This document shows, in pieces, positions 26,079 to 34,648 of a stretch of 64,000 nt of DNA. The translations under genes and the position numbers were made by a program. This stretch comes from Pseudomonadota bacterium. Lineage in GTDB: Bacteria; Pseudomonadota; Alphaproteobacteria; Acetobacterales; Acetobacteraceae. The DNA lies in the NCBI GenBank assembly GCA_021851785.1, contig JAJZBV010000001.1, forward strand, positions 1 to 64,000, in the 5' to 3' direction. Numbering within the stretch: the stretch's first letter is position 1; every line of letters begins with the position of its first letter. Below the pieces are notes generated by a model that made no database searches, was not told where the DNA came from, and saw only the letters and a list, made by a program, of their open reading frames with translations.

Positions 26079-27005
26079 ATGCTTGCCGGTTATTCCCTGG
26101 GCGAACTCGGTTCGATCATGGCCATGCAGGGTTTTGCCGGGCTCATCCTGTTCTCGGTGTTCGTGTTGATGGCGCTTGGGCTTGCCGTGATCTTCGGCCA
26201 AATGGGCGTCATCAATATGGCGCATGGGGAATTCATGATCCTGGGCGCCTACGTGACCTTCCTGACCTCCAAACTGTTTACGACCTACCTGCCCCAGGCG
26301 TTCGGCGTTTATTTCTTCGTGGCGGTCGTGCTGGCGTTCATTGTGGCAGGCGCGCTCGGCATGTTGGTCGAGTGGGCGTTGATACGACGCTTGTACAAGC
26401 GTCCGCTCGATACGCTGCTGGCGACCTGGGGTCTGAGCCTCATTCTTCAGCAGGTCTATCGCTCAATCTTCGGGGCGCGTGAAGTCGGCGTCGACCAGCC
26501 GGACTGGATGATGGGGGCGATGAACATCACGAACAGCATCCAAATCCCGATCAATGGGCTGATCGTGATGGTGCTTACAACCTTCATCGCCATCGGCGTC
26601 TATCTGCTGATCTTCCGCATGGGCTGGGGCAAACAGGTCCGCGCGGTGATGGCCAACCGAGCCATGGCGGGCGCCGTCGGCATCGATACGGAGCGGGTGG
26701 ATCGCATCACCTTCGGCCTGGGCTGCGGTATCGCGGGCATTGCGGGCAGCGCGTTCACTATGATCGGCTCGACGAGCCCGACGGCCGGGCAGCTTTACAT
26801 CGTCGATACATTCTTGATCGTTGTGTTCGGCGGAGCGGCAAGTCTTGCCGGCACCATCGCATCCGCTTTTGCCATCTCGCAGGCCCGTTCCACGCTCGAG
26901 TTCTTCCTCAGCGGCTCCATGGCGCAGGTGATCGTGCTGCTGGCGGTAATCGCAATCCTGATGATTCGCCCGCAAGGGCTGTTTGTCCTGAAGGTCCGGC
27001 GATGA
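26079..27005 (+). CDS. Amide/urea ABC transporter permease 1 (FmdE/UrtB, LivH-like)
   Basis: This 308-residue inner-membrane protein has about 8 TM helices and the LivH-family motifs LGLAVIFGQMGVINMAHGEFMILGAY split across the first two helices, LATWGLSLI and QVRAVMANRAMAGAVGID. It lacks the long periplasmic N-terminal extension of some UrtB proteins, matching the shorter FmdE type. AGGAG lies 9 nt upstream of the ATG. It pairs with the following permease to form the translocation pore. Confidence 0.9.
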   Translation: MLAGYSLGELGSIMAMQGFAGLILFSVFVLMALGLAVIFGQMGVINMAHGEFMILGAYVTFLTSKLFTTYLPQAFGVYFFVAVVLAFIVAGALGMLVEWALIRRLYKRPLDTLLATWGLSLILQQVYRSIFGAREVGVDQPDWMMGAMNITNSIQIPINGLIVMVLTTFIAIGVYLLIFRMGWGKQVRAVMANRAMAGAVGIDTERVDRITFGLGCGIAGIAGSAFTMIGSTSPTAGQLYIVDTFLIVVFGGAASLAGTIASAFAISQARSTLEFFLSGSMAQVIVLLAVIAILMIRPQGLFVLKVRR

Positions 27006-27015
27006 GGAACGTGCG

Positions 27016-28155
27016 ATGACATTCTTGACCCGGAAGGATATGCTTTGGTTCGTGGTGCTTGCGCTCGTGCTTTTAATCGTGTTCCCGCTAGGGCTCGAGA
27101 CGTTCCGGCTCAACCTGTTCGGCAAGTACCTCACCTATGGTTTCGTCGTGCTCGGCCTTGTGCTGTGCTGGGGCGATGCGGGCATTCTCAGCCTGGGACA
27201 GGGAGTGTTCTTTGGGCTGGGCGGCTACTGCATGGCGATGTTTTTGAAGCTCGAGGCGTCGACACCTGCGGCAACCAAGATTCAGAGCACACCGGGCATC
27301 CCGGATTTCATGGACTGGAACCAACTTACCGCCCTGCCAGCGTTCTGGCAGCCCTTCCACAGCCTGGCCTTCAGCCTGGTTGCGGTGGTCGCCGTGCCGA
27401 CCTTGCTGGCGTTCGGGATCGGGCTTGCGATGTTCACGCGCCGGGTCGGGGGCACGTATTTTGCCATCATCACCCAGGCCTTCGCCGCCATCCTCACGAT
27501 CCTGATCATCGGGCAGCAGGGTTATACCGGCGGTGTGAACGGAATGACGGACTTGCGCACCTTGCTGGGGTGGGACATCCGAACCGACCACGCCAAAATG
27601 ATCCTGTATTTCGTCAATGCGGTGTTGCTACTCGGGGCGGCCCTGCTCAGCCATGTCGTCCGGCGCAGCAAGCTGGGGCGCATCCTGGTGGCAATGCGAG
27701 ACAAGGAGGACAGGGTGCGGTTCTCTGGCTACAACGTGGCGCATTTCAAAATATTCGTGTTCTGCTTCGCTGCCGCCCTGGCTGGCGTCGGCGGCGCGAT
27801 GTTCACGCTGCAGGTGGGGTTCATGTCCCCGTCCTTCGTCGGGATCGTGCCGTCGATCGAGCTTGTCATTTACTGTGCCGTCGGCGGACGCACCTCGTTG
27901 CTGGGGGTGATCTATGGTACCGTGCTGGTCTGCGCGGCCCGCGCCGCGTTCTCCGAAGCGATGCCCCAACTTTGGCTATTCGCAATGGGATCGTTATTCA
28001 TCCTGGTGGTCGTTGCTTTCCCGACCGGGCTGGCCGGCGTCTATCGCACGTATCTGGACCCCCGGCTCGACCGTCTGCTGCCCTGGCTTGGGCGTGGCCG
28101 GGCACCGACGACCGCGACGGTCGAGCGCCCCATGCACGCCGCAGCGATGGAGTAG
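27016..28155 (+). CDS. Amide/urea ABC transporter permease 2 (FmdF/UrtC, LivM-like)
   Basis: This 379-residue inner-membrane protein has about 10 TM helices and the LivM/UrtC motifs GDAGILSLGQGVFFGLGGYCMAM (first half), GGTYFAIITQAFA, and GVNGMTDLRTLLGWD. It is 10 bp downstream of permease 1 and 4 bp before the first ATPase gene. It completes the membrane pore of the amide/urea uptake system. Confidence 0.9.
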   Translation: MTFLTRKDMLWFVVLALVLLIVFPLGLETFRLNLFGKYLTYGFVVLGLVLCWGDAGILSLGQGVFFGLGGYCMAMFLKLEASTPAATKIQSTPGIPDFMDWNQLTALPAFWQPFHSLAFSLVAVVAVPTLLAFGIGLAMFTRRVGGTYFAIITQAFAAILTILIIGQQGYTGGVNGMTDLRTLLGWDIRTDHAKMILYFVNAVLLLGAALLSHVVRRSKLGRILVAMRDKEDRVRFSGYNVAHFKIFVFCFAAALAGVGGAMFTLQVGFMSPSFVGIVPSIELVIYCAVGGRTSLLGVIYGTVLVCAARAAFSEAMPQLWLFAMGSLFILVVVAFPTGLAGVYRTYLDPRLDRLLPWLGRGRAPTTATVERPMHAAAME

Positions 28156-28159
28156 CGAG

Positions 28160-28906
28160 ATGCAGACCAGTACAGACTATTTGCTGGCCGTCGAGGGGCT
28201 AACCGTCTCGTTCGATGGATTCCGTGCGGTCGACGACCTGTCGTTCTACCTCGACAGAAACGAGATCCGCGTCATCATCGGCCCCAACGGTGCCGGCAAG
28301 ACCACGGTGCTGGACCTGATCTGCGGCCGCACCCGGGCGACTGCCGGCTCCGTTAACTTCAAGGGCCATGAACTGACCAAGATGCGCGAACATGAGATCG
28401 TCCGCGCCGGCGTGGGCCGGAAGTTCCAGACACCGTCCATCTACGAGGATCTGACGGTGTTCGAGAACCTCGAGATCTCGTATCCGCGCGGCCGTTCCGT
28501 ATTCGGGGCGCTCGGCTTCAAGCGGGATGCAGCGGTCCGGGAGCGGGTGGAGCAGATCGCGCGCGACATCTTCCTGGCCGACCACCTCGACCAATTGGCG
28601 GAATATCTTAGCCACGGCCAGAAGCAATGGCTTGAGATCGGTATGCTGCTCATCCAGGATCCGGCGCTGCTGATGCTGGATGAGCCTGTGGCCGGCATGA
28701 GCGTGAGCGAGCGCAAGAAGACGGCCGAGCTGCTGCACCGCGTGATCCAGGACCGTTCCGTGCTGGTGATCGAGCATGACATGGGGTTCGTTGAGGAGAT
28801 CGCGCACAAGGTAACGGTTTTGTATCAAGGCCGCGTGCTGTCGGAGGGCTCGGTTGCCCGCGTCAAGGCGGATCCGAAAGTGGTGGAGGTGTACCTTGGC
28901 CATTGA
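28160..28906 (+). CDS. Amide/urea ABC transporter ATP-binding protein 1 (UrtD/LivG-like)
   Basis: This 248-residue ATPase has Walker A GPNGAGKTT, the family-specific VGRKFQTPSIYEDLTV segment, a signature region LSHGQKQWLEIGM (modified from LSGGQ as is normal in UrtD) and Walker B LLMLDEPVAGMS. It starts at the ATG at 28160, four bases after the permease stop. The last codons overlap the start of the second ATPase gene, so the two are translationally coupled. Confidence 0.92.
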   Translation: MQTSTDYLLAVEGLTVSFDGFRAVDDLSFYLDRNEIRVIIGPNGAGKTTVLDLICGRTRATAGSVNFKGHELTKMREHEIVRAGVGRKFQTPSIYEDLTVFENLEISYPRGRSVFGALGFKRDAAVRERVEQIARDIFLADHLDQLAEYLSHGQKQWLEIGMLLIQDPALLMLDEPVAGMSVSERKKTAELLHRVIQDRSVLVIEHDMGFVEEIAHKVTVLYQGRVLSEGSVARVKADPKVVEVYLGH

Positions 28907-29609
28907 GCGCGAGGCTGACCGGCTTGCGGTGCAGGGACTGCGCGCCGGCTATGGCCAGAGCGAGGTGCTGCACAGCCTGGACTTCACGGTGGGCGCGGCA
29001 GAGATCGTCGTCATTGTCGGACGCAATGGCATGGGCAAGAGCACGCTCATGAAGTCCTTGATCGGCATGATCCCCAGCAAGGGGGGCACCATCCGGCTCG
29101 ATGGCGTGGACCTTGGCCCTCTGCCGAGCCATGAGCGGGTCGCGAAGGGGCTCGCCTATGTGCCGCAGGGGAGGATGATCTTCCCAGCCATGACCGTTCA
29201 GGAGAACATCGAAACCGGGCTGTTCGTGCATAAAACGAAGATGATCCCGCCCGATCTCTATACCCTTTTTCCCGTTCTTCAGGAGATGCGGCGCCGGCGT
29301 GGCGGCAATCTATCGGGCGGGCAGCAGCAGCAACTCGCCATCGCTCGCGCGCTGGCGACCAATCCGTCGGTGCTTCTGCTCGACGAACCGACGGAGGGCA
29401 TCCAACCCTCGATCATCCAGGAGCTGGCGCGCACACTACGCCGCATTCGCGATGAACGGGGGCTGAGCATCATCGCGTCGGAGCAGGTGCTGAGCTTCGC
29501 GCTGGACATCGCGGATCGCATGCTGGTGCTGGAAGGCGGTCGCATCGTCCATGAAGACGCCCGCGCCGACGTCGATCAGGCGACGGTCGCCCGATACCTG
29601 GCAGTTTAG
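28896..29609 (+). CDS. Amide/urea ABC transporter ATP-binding protein 2 (UrtE/LivF-like)
   Basis: This 237-residue ATPase has Walker A GRNGMGKST, signature NLSGGQQQQLAIARAL and Walker B VLLLDEPTEGIQPS, with the UrtE motif GYGQSEVLH near the start. The best start is a TTG at 28896-28898, because GGAGG lies about 6 nt upstream and it overlaps the UrtD stop by 11 nt; there is no ATG nearby. It completes the two-permease, two-ATPase transporter. Confidence 0.9.
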   Translation: MAIEREADRLAVQGLRAGYGQSEVLHSLDFTVGAAEIVVIVGRNGMGKSTLMKSLIGMIPSKGGTIRLDGVDLGPLPSHERVAKGLAYVPQGRMIFPAMTVQENIETGLFVHKTKMIPPDLYTLFPVLQEMRRRRGGNLSGGQQQQLAIARALATNPSVLLLDEPTEGIQPSIIQELARTLRRIRDERGLSIIASEQVLSFALDIADRMLVLEGGRIVHEDARADVDQATVARYLAV

Positions 29610-29634
29610 ACCCTTACAACTGGAGCAAACGAGA

Positions 29635-30864
29635 ATGACGGAAACGCTGATCAAGGTGGACCTGTCCCAATCGCCCTACGAGAACGACAGCATCCATAAC
29701 CGCTGGCATCCCGACATTCCGATGGTCGCCACGGTGAAACCGGGCCAGGATTTCATCATCGAATGCTACGATTGGACCGGCGGATTCATCAAGAACAACG
29801 ATTCCGCCACCGACGTGCGCGATATCGACCTTAGCATCGTACACTTCCTCAGCGGCCCGGTGGGCGTCGAGGGCGCGGAGCCCGGCGACCTCCTGGTCGT
29901 CGACTTCCTGGATATTGGCGCCTTCCCGCACAATGCTTGGGGTTTCAACGGGTTTTTCTCAAAGAAGAACGGCGGCGGCTTTCTGACCGAGCATTTCCCG
30001 CAGGCGCAAAAGTCGATTTGGGATTTCCACGGCATGTTCACGTCGTCCCGGCACGTGCCGGGCGTGAACTTTGCCGGGCTGATCCATCCCGGGCTGATTG
30101 GCTGCCTGCCGGATGTGAAGCTGCTCGAGACCTGGAACAAGCGCGAAACCGGGCTGATCGCGACGAACCCGACGCGGGTGCCCCCGCTGGCGAATGCGCC
30201 CTTTCCCGCCACGGCCCATATGGGGCGCCTGAAGGGCGACGCGAAGGCTTCGGCCGCGGCGACGGGAGCCCGGACGGTGCCGCCGCGGGAACATGGCGGC
30301 AACTGCGACATCAAAGACTTGTCGCGCGGCGCGCGGGTGTTCTTCCCCGTCTATGTGCCCGGCGCCGGGCTTTCGGTGGGTGATCTGCATTTCAGCCAGG
30401 GCGATGGCGAGATCACGTTCTGCGGCGCCATCGAAATGCCGGGCTGGATCCACCTGAAGGTGGAGCTGATCAAGGGCGGGATGGCAAAATACGGGATCAA
30501 GAATCCAATCTTTAAACCGAGCGTCATCAAGCCGAATTACACGGATTACCTAATATTCGAAGGTATTTCGGTGGATGAGAGCGGCGAGCAGCACTACCTG
30601 GACGTGAACGTCGCCTACCGCCAGGCCTGCCTGAACGCGATCGAGTACATGAAGAGGTTCGGCTACTCTGCCGCCCAGGCCTACTCCATCCTCGGCACCG
30701 CGCCGGTGCAGGGGCACATCAGCGGGGTCGTCGATATCCCGAACTCCTGCGCGACGCTGTGGCTGCCGACCGAGATCTTCGACTTCGACATCAACCCGGG
30801 GGCAGACGGGCCATCGGGCGGCATCAAGGGCGGAGTCGACATGCCTCTGGCGCCGGACCTGTAG
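29635..30864 (+). CDS. fmdA: Formamidase/acetamidase FmdA
   Basis: This 409-residue member of the acetamidase/formamidase family opens MTETLIKVDLSQSPYEND.HNRWHPDIP and keeps WTGG, LSGPVGVEGAEPGDLLVVD, HEGNCDIKDLSRG-like (here EHGGNCDIKDL) and SQGDGEITFCGAIE, which frame the active site. It hydrolyses formamide (and perhaps acetamide or another short amide) to the acid and ammonia in the cytoplasm. The position directly after the transporter genes and before fmdB matches the fmd operons of methylotrophs and shows that the imported substrate is a short-chain amide more likely than urea. Confidence 0.93.
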   Translation: MTETLIKVDLSQSPYENDSIHNRWHPDIPMVATVKPGQDFIIECYDWTGGFIKNNDSATDVRDIDLSIVHFLSGPVGVEGAEPGDLLVVDFLDIGAFPHNAWGFNGFFSKKNGGGFLTEHFPQAQKSIWDFHGMFTSSRHVPGVNFAGLIHPGLIGCLPDVKLLETWNKRETGLIATNPTRVPPLANAPFPATAHMGRLKGDAKASAAATGARTVPPREHGGNCDIKDLSRGARVFFPVYVPGAGLSVGDLHFSQGDGEITFCGAIEMPGWIHLKVELIKGGMAKYGIKNPIFKPSVIKPNYTDYLIFEGISVDESGEQHYLDVNVAYRQACLNAIEYMKRFGYSAAQAYSILGTAPVQGHISGVVDIPNSCATLWLPTEIFDFDINPGADGPSGGIKGGVDMPLAPDL

Positions 30865-30866
30865 CC

Positions 30867-31199
30867 GTGCCGACCTACGACTATTTGTGCAAGGCGTGCG
30901 GCCCGTTCACGGCTGTGCGCCCCATGGCGGAGTTCAAGCTCCCGCATTCCTGCGATGGGTGCGGGAGAGCGGCGCCGCGGGCGATGCTGACGGCGCCGGC
31001 GTTCGCCGCGATGGATGGGGCGGTCCGGCACGCCAGCGCGACGAACGAGCGGAGTGCCCATGCCCCCACCCGGTCGAAGGCGCATCCGGCTTCTTGCGGG
31101 TGCTGCAAGAGCGGCGTGCGCCCTGGGGCAGGACGGGTGGCTGAGCGGGTGACGATGAAGGGAGCGTCAGCGAAACGGCCCTGGATGATCAGCCACTGA
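30867..31199 (+). CDS. fmdB: FmdB-family zinc-ribbon protein
   Basis: This 110-residue protein starts at a GTG two bases after fmdA stops and opens with PTYDYLCKACG, the FmdB zinc-ribbon signature, with the second pair CDGCGR about 20 residues on. Two more cysteine pairs appear late (SCGCCKS). FmdB was proposed to regulate amide use in a methylotroph, but its biochemical role is unproven. It is the last gene of the operon. Confidence 0.85.
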   Translation: MPTYDYLCKACGPFTAVRPMAEFKLPHSCDGCGRAAPRAMLTAPAFAAMDGAVRHASATNERSAHAPTRSKAHPASCGCCKSGVRPGAGRVAERVTMKGASAKRPWMISH

Positions 31200-31365
31200 T
31201 ATTGAGATGCCGCTGGTTTGGTGGATAGATGTGGTCTGGGAAATTCGGACAGTCGGATAGGTGGATTCTCCCGCGCCATTGCGGGCGGCTTCGGTGTTCG
31301 GCGACGACCGTGGGGTTGCCGAACCGGCGGCCGAATTCACCCGGAGATTACGCCACTCGAAATTT

Positions 31366-31848
31366 CTACACACGCCGCGGCGGAGGCCCTGACATAGGCG
31401 TTCGAGACAAAAGGGGAGGCGAGAGACCGAGGGTGCGTTGCAGCTTTAAGCGCGGGGCGATCAGATCGGCGAGGGTATAGCGGTCGAGTACGGCGAGAAA
31501 CGCCGCCACTGCGGCGGCGAGCGTCTGTTCCAGAACGCAGGCGGAGTGTAGGGGGCAGGCCTCGGGGTTTTCGAAACAGGCGGCGATGGCGAAATCCGGC
31601 TCGGTGCGGCGCACCACCGCGCCGAGATTGATCGCCGCGGGCGGCCTCGCGAGCCGCATGCCGCCCGAGCGGCCCCGGATCGTCTGCACGTCGCCGGCGA
31701 GGCCCAGTTGGTGGACCACTTTGGTGAGGTGGTTTTCGGAAATATTGTAGGTTCCCGCAATTTCTGAAACCGTCACCAGACGGTCCGGGCAAAGCGCGAG
31801 GAACATCAGGGTTCGGAGCGTATAGTCGGTGTAAATGGTCAATTGCAC
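31366..31848 (-). CDS. nsrR: Rrf2-family regulator NsrR (nitric-oxide sensor)
   Basis: This 160-residue protein has a winged-helix N-terminus (MQLTIYTDYTLRTLMFLAL, then VSEIAGTYNISENHLTKVVHQL) and three cysteines arranged C-x6-C-x5-C (ACFENPEACPLHSAC, about residues 92-106), the Fe-S ligands of NsrR. NO destroys the cluster and relieves repression. The start is a GTG. It ends the operon and follows nnrS by 56 bp, so it is likely autoregulated through the operon promoter, where an NsrR-like box is found. Confidence 0.88.
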   Translation of the reverse strand: MQLTIYTDYTLRTLMFLALCPDRLVTVSEIAGTYNISENHLTKVVHQLGLAGDVQTIRGRSGGMRLARPPAAINLGAVVRRTEPDFAIAACFENPEACPLHSACVLEQTLAAAVAAFLAVLDRYTLADLIAPRLKLQRTLGLSPPLLSRTPMSGPPPRRV

Positions 31849-31904
31849 GCCTTTGGTCCTTCTCGTGAACTTTAGAGATCGTTATAGCCGGGGACTGCGT
31901 CCCC

Positions 31905-33089
31905 CTATCCCCGTGGCCGAACGAAGAGCGGTCCATAAAGCCCCGCGAACAATGCGAACGCGGCGCTCCATGCCGCCCCGGCCAGGGCCAGCACGAGCAG
32001 ATAGCGCGCCCCGGCAAGCGGCGCCGAGAGGCGAAAAACGGCGGCCAGCGTAACGAGGATATAGATCATCGTCGTGCCCACCCCGGCGGTGAGCGGCCGC
32101 CCGCTATGACCCAGCGTCGCGCGGGTCATGACGGCGAGGGTCATGGTGCCGATCGCGCCCACGGTGAGGGCATGAAGCGCCGTCGTCCGGGGCAGCCAGG
32201 GGAGAAACGTGCCAAGCCCCAGCACGAGAAAACCGAAAGCGAGCCAGCCATAGCCAAGATGGAGGACGAAGAGCAGCGGCTCGCGCCGGGCCGCCCATCC
32301 GCGCCAGCGCCGCAGCCGGAGCGCGAGCGCCCCCCCGGCCGCCAGCGCCACCCATGGCAGTATTCGGCCCGCCGGCGCGATCACGAAAAAAACCAGAGCC
32401 ACGACCGCGAGTGTCAAGGCCGCCCGGTCGATCATGCCGAAAGGTGCCGGCGAGGCGATCTCCGGGCGCTGCTTGCCGAGCCAGTTGCCGGTGAAGCTCG
32501 GAATGATGCGCCCGCCGATCAGGCTGATGAGGGCAAGCAGCGTCGCCATGCCGAGACGGTTGCCAAGCTCGGCCGTATCGCCGAGGCCGAGCGCCGCGAG
32601 ATGGACCAGGAAATTGCCGATCAGCAAAGCCGCGAGAGCGCCCAGCATCGGCAGATTCCGCCAGTTGCGCCCGGCGATGATCTCGCGCGCGACGACACCC
32701 AAAAACACCACGGGGAAAGAGAGATCGGCGATCATCGCGGCGACGGGGCCGATCAGGCCCGCGGCGAGACACGCCGCGCGCCCGGCCAGCCACAACGCCG
32801 CCAGCCCCGCGAGCGGCAGCCCCTGAAGCGGCATCCGCCCCGTCCAGTTGGGGATGGCGGTGAGCAAAAACCCCGCGACCGTGGCCGCGCCGAACCCGAA
32901 CACCATTTCGTGGACATGCCAAATCACCGGCGGCAAGGCGATGGGCAGCGTCAGCGCGCTCGCGAACAGGGCGATCCAAACCGGCACGGCCAGCGCCGCC
33001 CACAGCGCGGAGAGCAAAAAAAACGGCCGGTAGCCGGCGGCAAACAGCGCCGGGCCGTGCCACAAGCGATAGCGCGGAATGGCATTCAT
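31905..33089 (-). CDS. nnrS: NnrS family membrane protein
   Basis: This 394-residue protein has about 12 TM helices. The N-terminus GPALFAAGYRPFFLLSALWA and HVHEMVFGFGAATVAGFLLTAIPNWTGR, GGRIIPSFTGNWL, ALHALTVGAIGTMTLAVMTRATLGHSGR are NnrS signatures, with histidines that may bind haem and copper. NnrS helps cells resist NO and is commonly NsrR-controlled. Here it precedes nsrR and follows the DUF488 gene by 16 bp in the same operon. Confidence 0.93.
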   Translation of the reverse strand: MNAIPRYRLWHGPALFAAGYRPFFLLSALWAALAVPVWIALFASALTLPIALPPVIWHVHEMVFGFGAATVAGFLLTAIPNWTGRMPLQGLPLAGLAALWLAGRAACLAAGLIGPVAAMIADLSFPVVFLGVVAREIIAGRNWRNLPMLGALAALLIGNFLVHLAALGLGDTAELGNRLGMATLLALISLIGGRIIPSFTGNWLGKQRPEIASPAPFGMIDRAALTLAVVALVFFVIAPAGRILPWVALAAGGALALRLRRWRGWAARREPLLFVLHLGYGWLAFGFLVLGLGTFLPWLPRTTALHALTVGAIGTMTLAVMTRATLGHSGRPLTAGVGTTMIYILVTLAAVFRLSAPLAGARYLLVLALAGAAWSAAFALFAGLYGPLFVRPRG

Positions 33090-33105
33090 GCTCTGATGTC
33101 TTGCC

Positions 33106-33474
33106 TCAATTCTGCATCAAGATGTCGCGGAGCACGACCGCGTTATTATGGGTTTCATCATGGGCGGCGAAAAGCAAGGTCATATCTTGCGCCGTGTGCA
33201 GGGCACGCAATTTTGCCAAGACCTCGGGATGCGCGCGGAGTTCGCCCGCATAGCGCGCTTTGAAGTCATCGAAGCGTGCCGGTTCATGGCCGAACCAGCG
33301 GCGCAATTCCGTGCTCGGCGCCGCTTCCTTGAGCCAGAGATCAATCGCCGCCTCCGCTTTTTTCAAGCCACGCGGCCAGAGGCGATCGACCAGAATCCGA
33401 CGGCCGTCACCGCACGCCGGCGGGTCATAGACCCGCCGGATCCCGATCGCATGGTGATGGGTCTTTGTCATCAT
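33106..33474 (-). CDS. DUF488 family protein
   Basis: This 122-residue protein has the DUF488 signatures RRVYDPPACGDGRRILVDRLWPRGLKK, ELRRWFGHEP, and LLFAAHDETHNNAVVL near the end. The family is common near stress and nitrogen-oxide genes but has no proven activity. Its ATG overlaps the preceding DUF2249 stop (ATGA), tying it to the NO-stress operon. Confidence 0.9.
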   Translation of the reverse strand: MMTKTHHHAIGIRRVYDPPACGDGRRILVDRLWPRGLKKAEAAIDLWLKEAAPSTELRRWFGHEPARFDDFKARYAGELRAHPEVLAKLRALHTAQDMTLLFAAHDETHNNAVVLRDILMQN

Positions 33475-33734
33475 CTTATCGCTCGATCACCCGGCGCCTG
33501 TGGCGCGGGACGCCCGATCTCGACCCGCCAGACCTCCGGCCCTTGTTCCAGATAGCGCCAGGTAAACGCGCCATGATGCTCGGCATCGAACTGGTAATAG
33601 AGCGGTTTCGGATCGTGATCGTTGACCAGAACAAATATTCCGCCGCCGGCCAACGCCTCATAGGTCGCGAAGATGCGCCGGTGCCGCTCCGCGGGGATCA
33701 AGGCACGCACATCGAGGATCTGAATTTCGGCCAT
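33471..33734 (-). CDS. DUF2249 single-domain protein
   Basis: This 87-residue protein starts MAEIQILDVRALIPAERHRRIF, with GGIFVLVNDHDPKPLYYQFDAEH in the middle and FTWRYLEQGPEVWRVEIGR, matching DUF2249 (TusA/SirA-like small fold). I chose the ATG at 33732-33734, 9 nt after AAGGAG, over an in-frame TTG. The family recurs in NO and denitrification loci, and a second gene here encodes two copies. Function unproven; a role in Fe-S or redox protein maturation is inference. Confidence 0.85.
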   Translation of the reverse strand: MAEIQILDVRALIPAERHRRIFATYEALAGGGIFVLVNDHDPKPLYYQFDAEHHGAFTWRYLEQGPEVWRVEIGRPAPQAPGDRAIR

Positions 33735-33794
33735 GGTTTTCAACTCCTTCTCGGGGGAACATCGGTGACCAGACGGGGCGGGGTGCGCAGGCGG

Positions 33795-34124
33795 TCATGG
33801 CGCGTCCTCGCGGATGCGAAAATGCGCCTTCGCCGCCGCCGACATGCAGCGCGGCGACCAGGTGGGTTCCCACACCACCGAGACGAACACGCCGGTCACG
33901 CCCGGCTCTTCCGCCAGCCGCCGCTCGACGCCGCCGACGATATAGTCCTGCGCCGGGCAGCCGGGTGTGGTCATGGTCATGGTCACGTCGATCACGCCGC
34001 CCTCGATCGCGATGCCATAGACGAGGCCGAGATCGACGATGTTGTAGCCAAGCTCGGGATCGATCACGTCGCGCAAGGCTTCGCGCGCGCCATCCTCGCG
34101 CAACGTGGCGGGGGATGGGGTCAT
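33795..34124 (-). CDS. MIP18/DUF59-type metal-sulfur cluster biosynthetic factor
   Basis: This 109-residue protein contains the family core REALRDVIDPELGYNIVDLGLVYG and the cysteine motif TTPGCPAQDYI, followed by WEPTWSPRCMSAAAK. MIP18/PaaD/SufT relatives deliver Fe-S clusters to target enzymes, with the CP cysteine often used. The start is the ATG overlapping the stop of the upstream gene (ATGA). Its place among NO-stress genes suggests repair or insertion of Fe-S clusters damaged by NO. Confidence 0.88.
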   Translation of the reverse strand: MTPSPATLREDGAREALRDVIDPELGYNIVDLGLVYGIAIEGGVIDVTMTMTTPGCPAQDYIVGGVERRLAEEPGVTGVFVSVVWEPTWSPRCMSAAAKAHFRIREDAP

Positions 34125-34648
34125 GGCGTCACACCGCGCCGGATCAGCAGCCGCACGCCTTCGGCTTTCCGGCTCACTTCGATCACGGCGCCGCGAGCCT
34201 CCAATTCGGGATAGAGCAGCAAGGGCTCGCGGTCGTTCCACGCCTCCAGAACCGCGCCCGGGGCGAGATCTTCGAGCGCGGAGAGGATGCGCACCATCGG
34301 CTCGGGCGGTTGCAGGCCACGATTATCCAGGCTTTGCATCGGCTCCGGCCAGCCCGCGCCTTCGCCAGCGTGGCTGCCGGCGGCCGGAAGCGGCGGGGGT
34401 GCGGCGGCGGCCTCCCCGGCGGGGGTGAAGAAGATTTCCCAATCCTCCGTCCCATGCCGGGTCGCGTGATGGGCAAGCCCCTTGCGGCCAAGCACGCCAT
34501 AGAGCGGGATCGGCTCGAAGGTCGCCAACAGCCGCAGCGCCTGGCCCGGCGCGAGACTGGCGAGTGCTTGCATGATGCGGGGGAACGGCTCGCCACCGGC
34601 GCGCAATTCGGGGCGGACGTCGAGCGTCAGGGGCGCGGGCGTGTTCAT
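34121..34648 (-). CDS. Tandem DUF2249 protein (two domains fused)
   Basis: This 175-residue protein has two DUF2249-like domains: about residues 5-75 (LTLDVRPELRAGGEPFPRIMQAL, PIPLYGVLGRKG, DWEIFF) and about 105-172 (LDNRGLQPPEPMVRILSAL, REPLLLYPELEARG). A Pro/Ala/Gly linker lies between them. Both halves keep the LDVR/LDNR start and the P-L-Y core. Its ATG overlaps the stop of the upstream membrane-protein gene and its stop overlaps the MIP18 gene, so all three are coupled. Confidence 0.8.
   Translation of the reverse strand: MNTPAPLTLDVRPELRAGGEPFPRIMQALASLAPGQALRLLATFEPIPLYGVLGRKGLAHHATRHGTEDWEIFFTPAGEAAAAPPPLPAAGSHAGEGAGWPEPMQSLDNRGLQPPEPMVRILSALEDLAPGAVLEAWNDREPLLLYPELEARGAVIEVSRKAEGVRLLIRRGVTP

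Noticed and set aside
24789-29609. Dedicated urea transporter (UrtABCDE) as the sole reading
   Set aside because: The genes are of that family, but the formamidase and fmdB genes directly after them, and no urease genes, make a short-chain amide substrate more likely.
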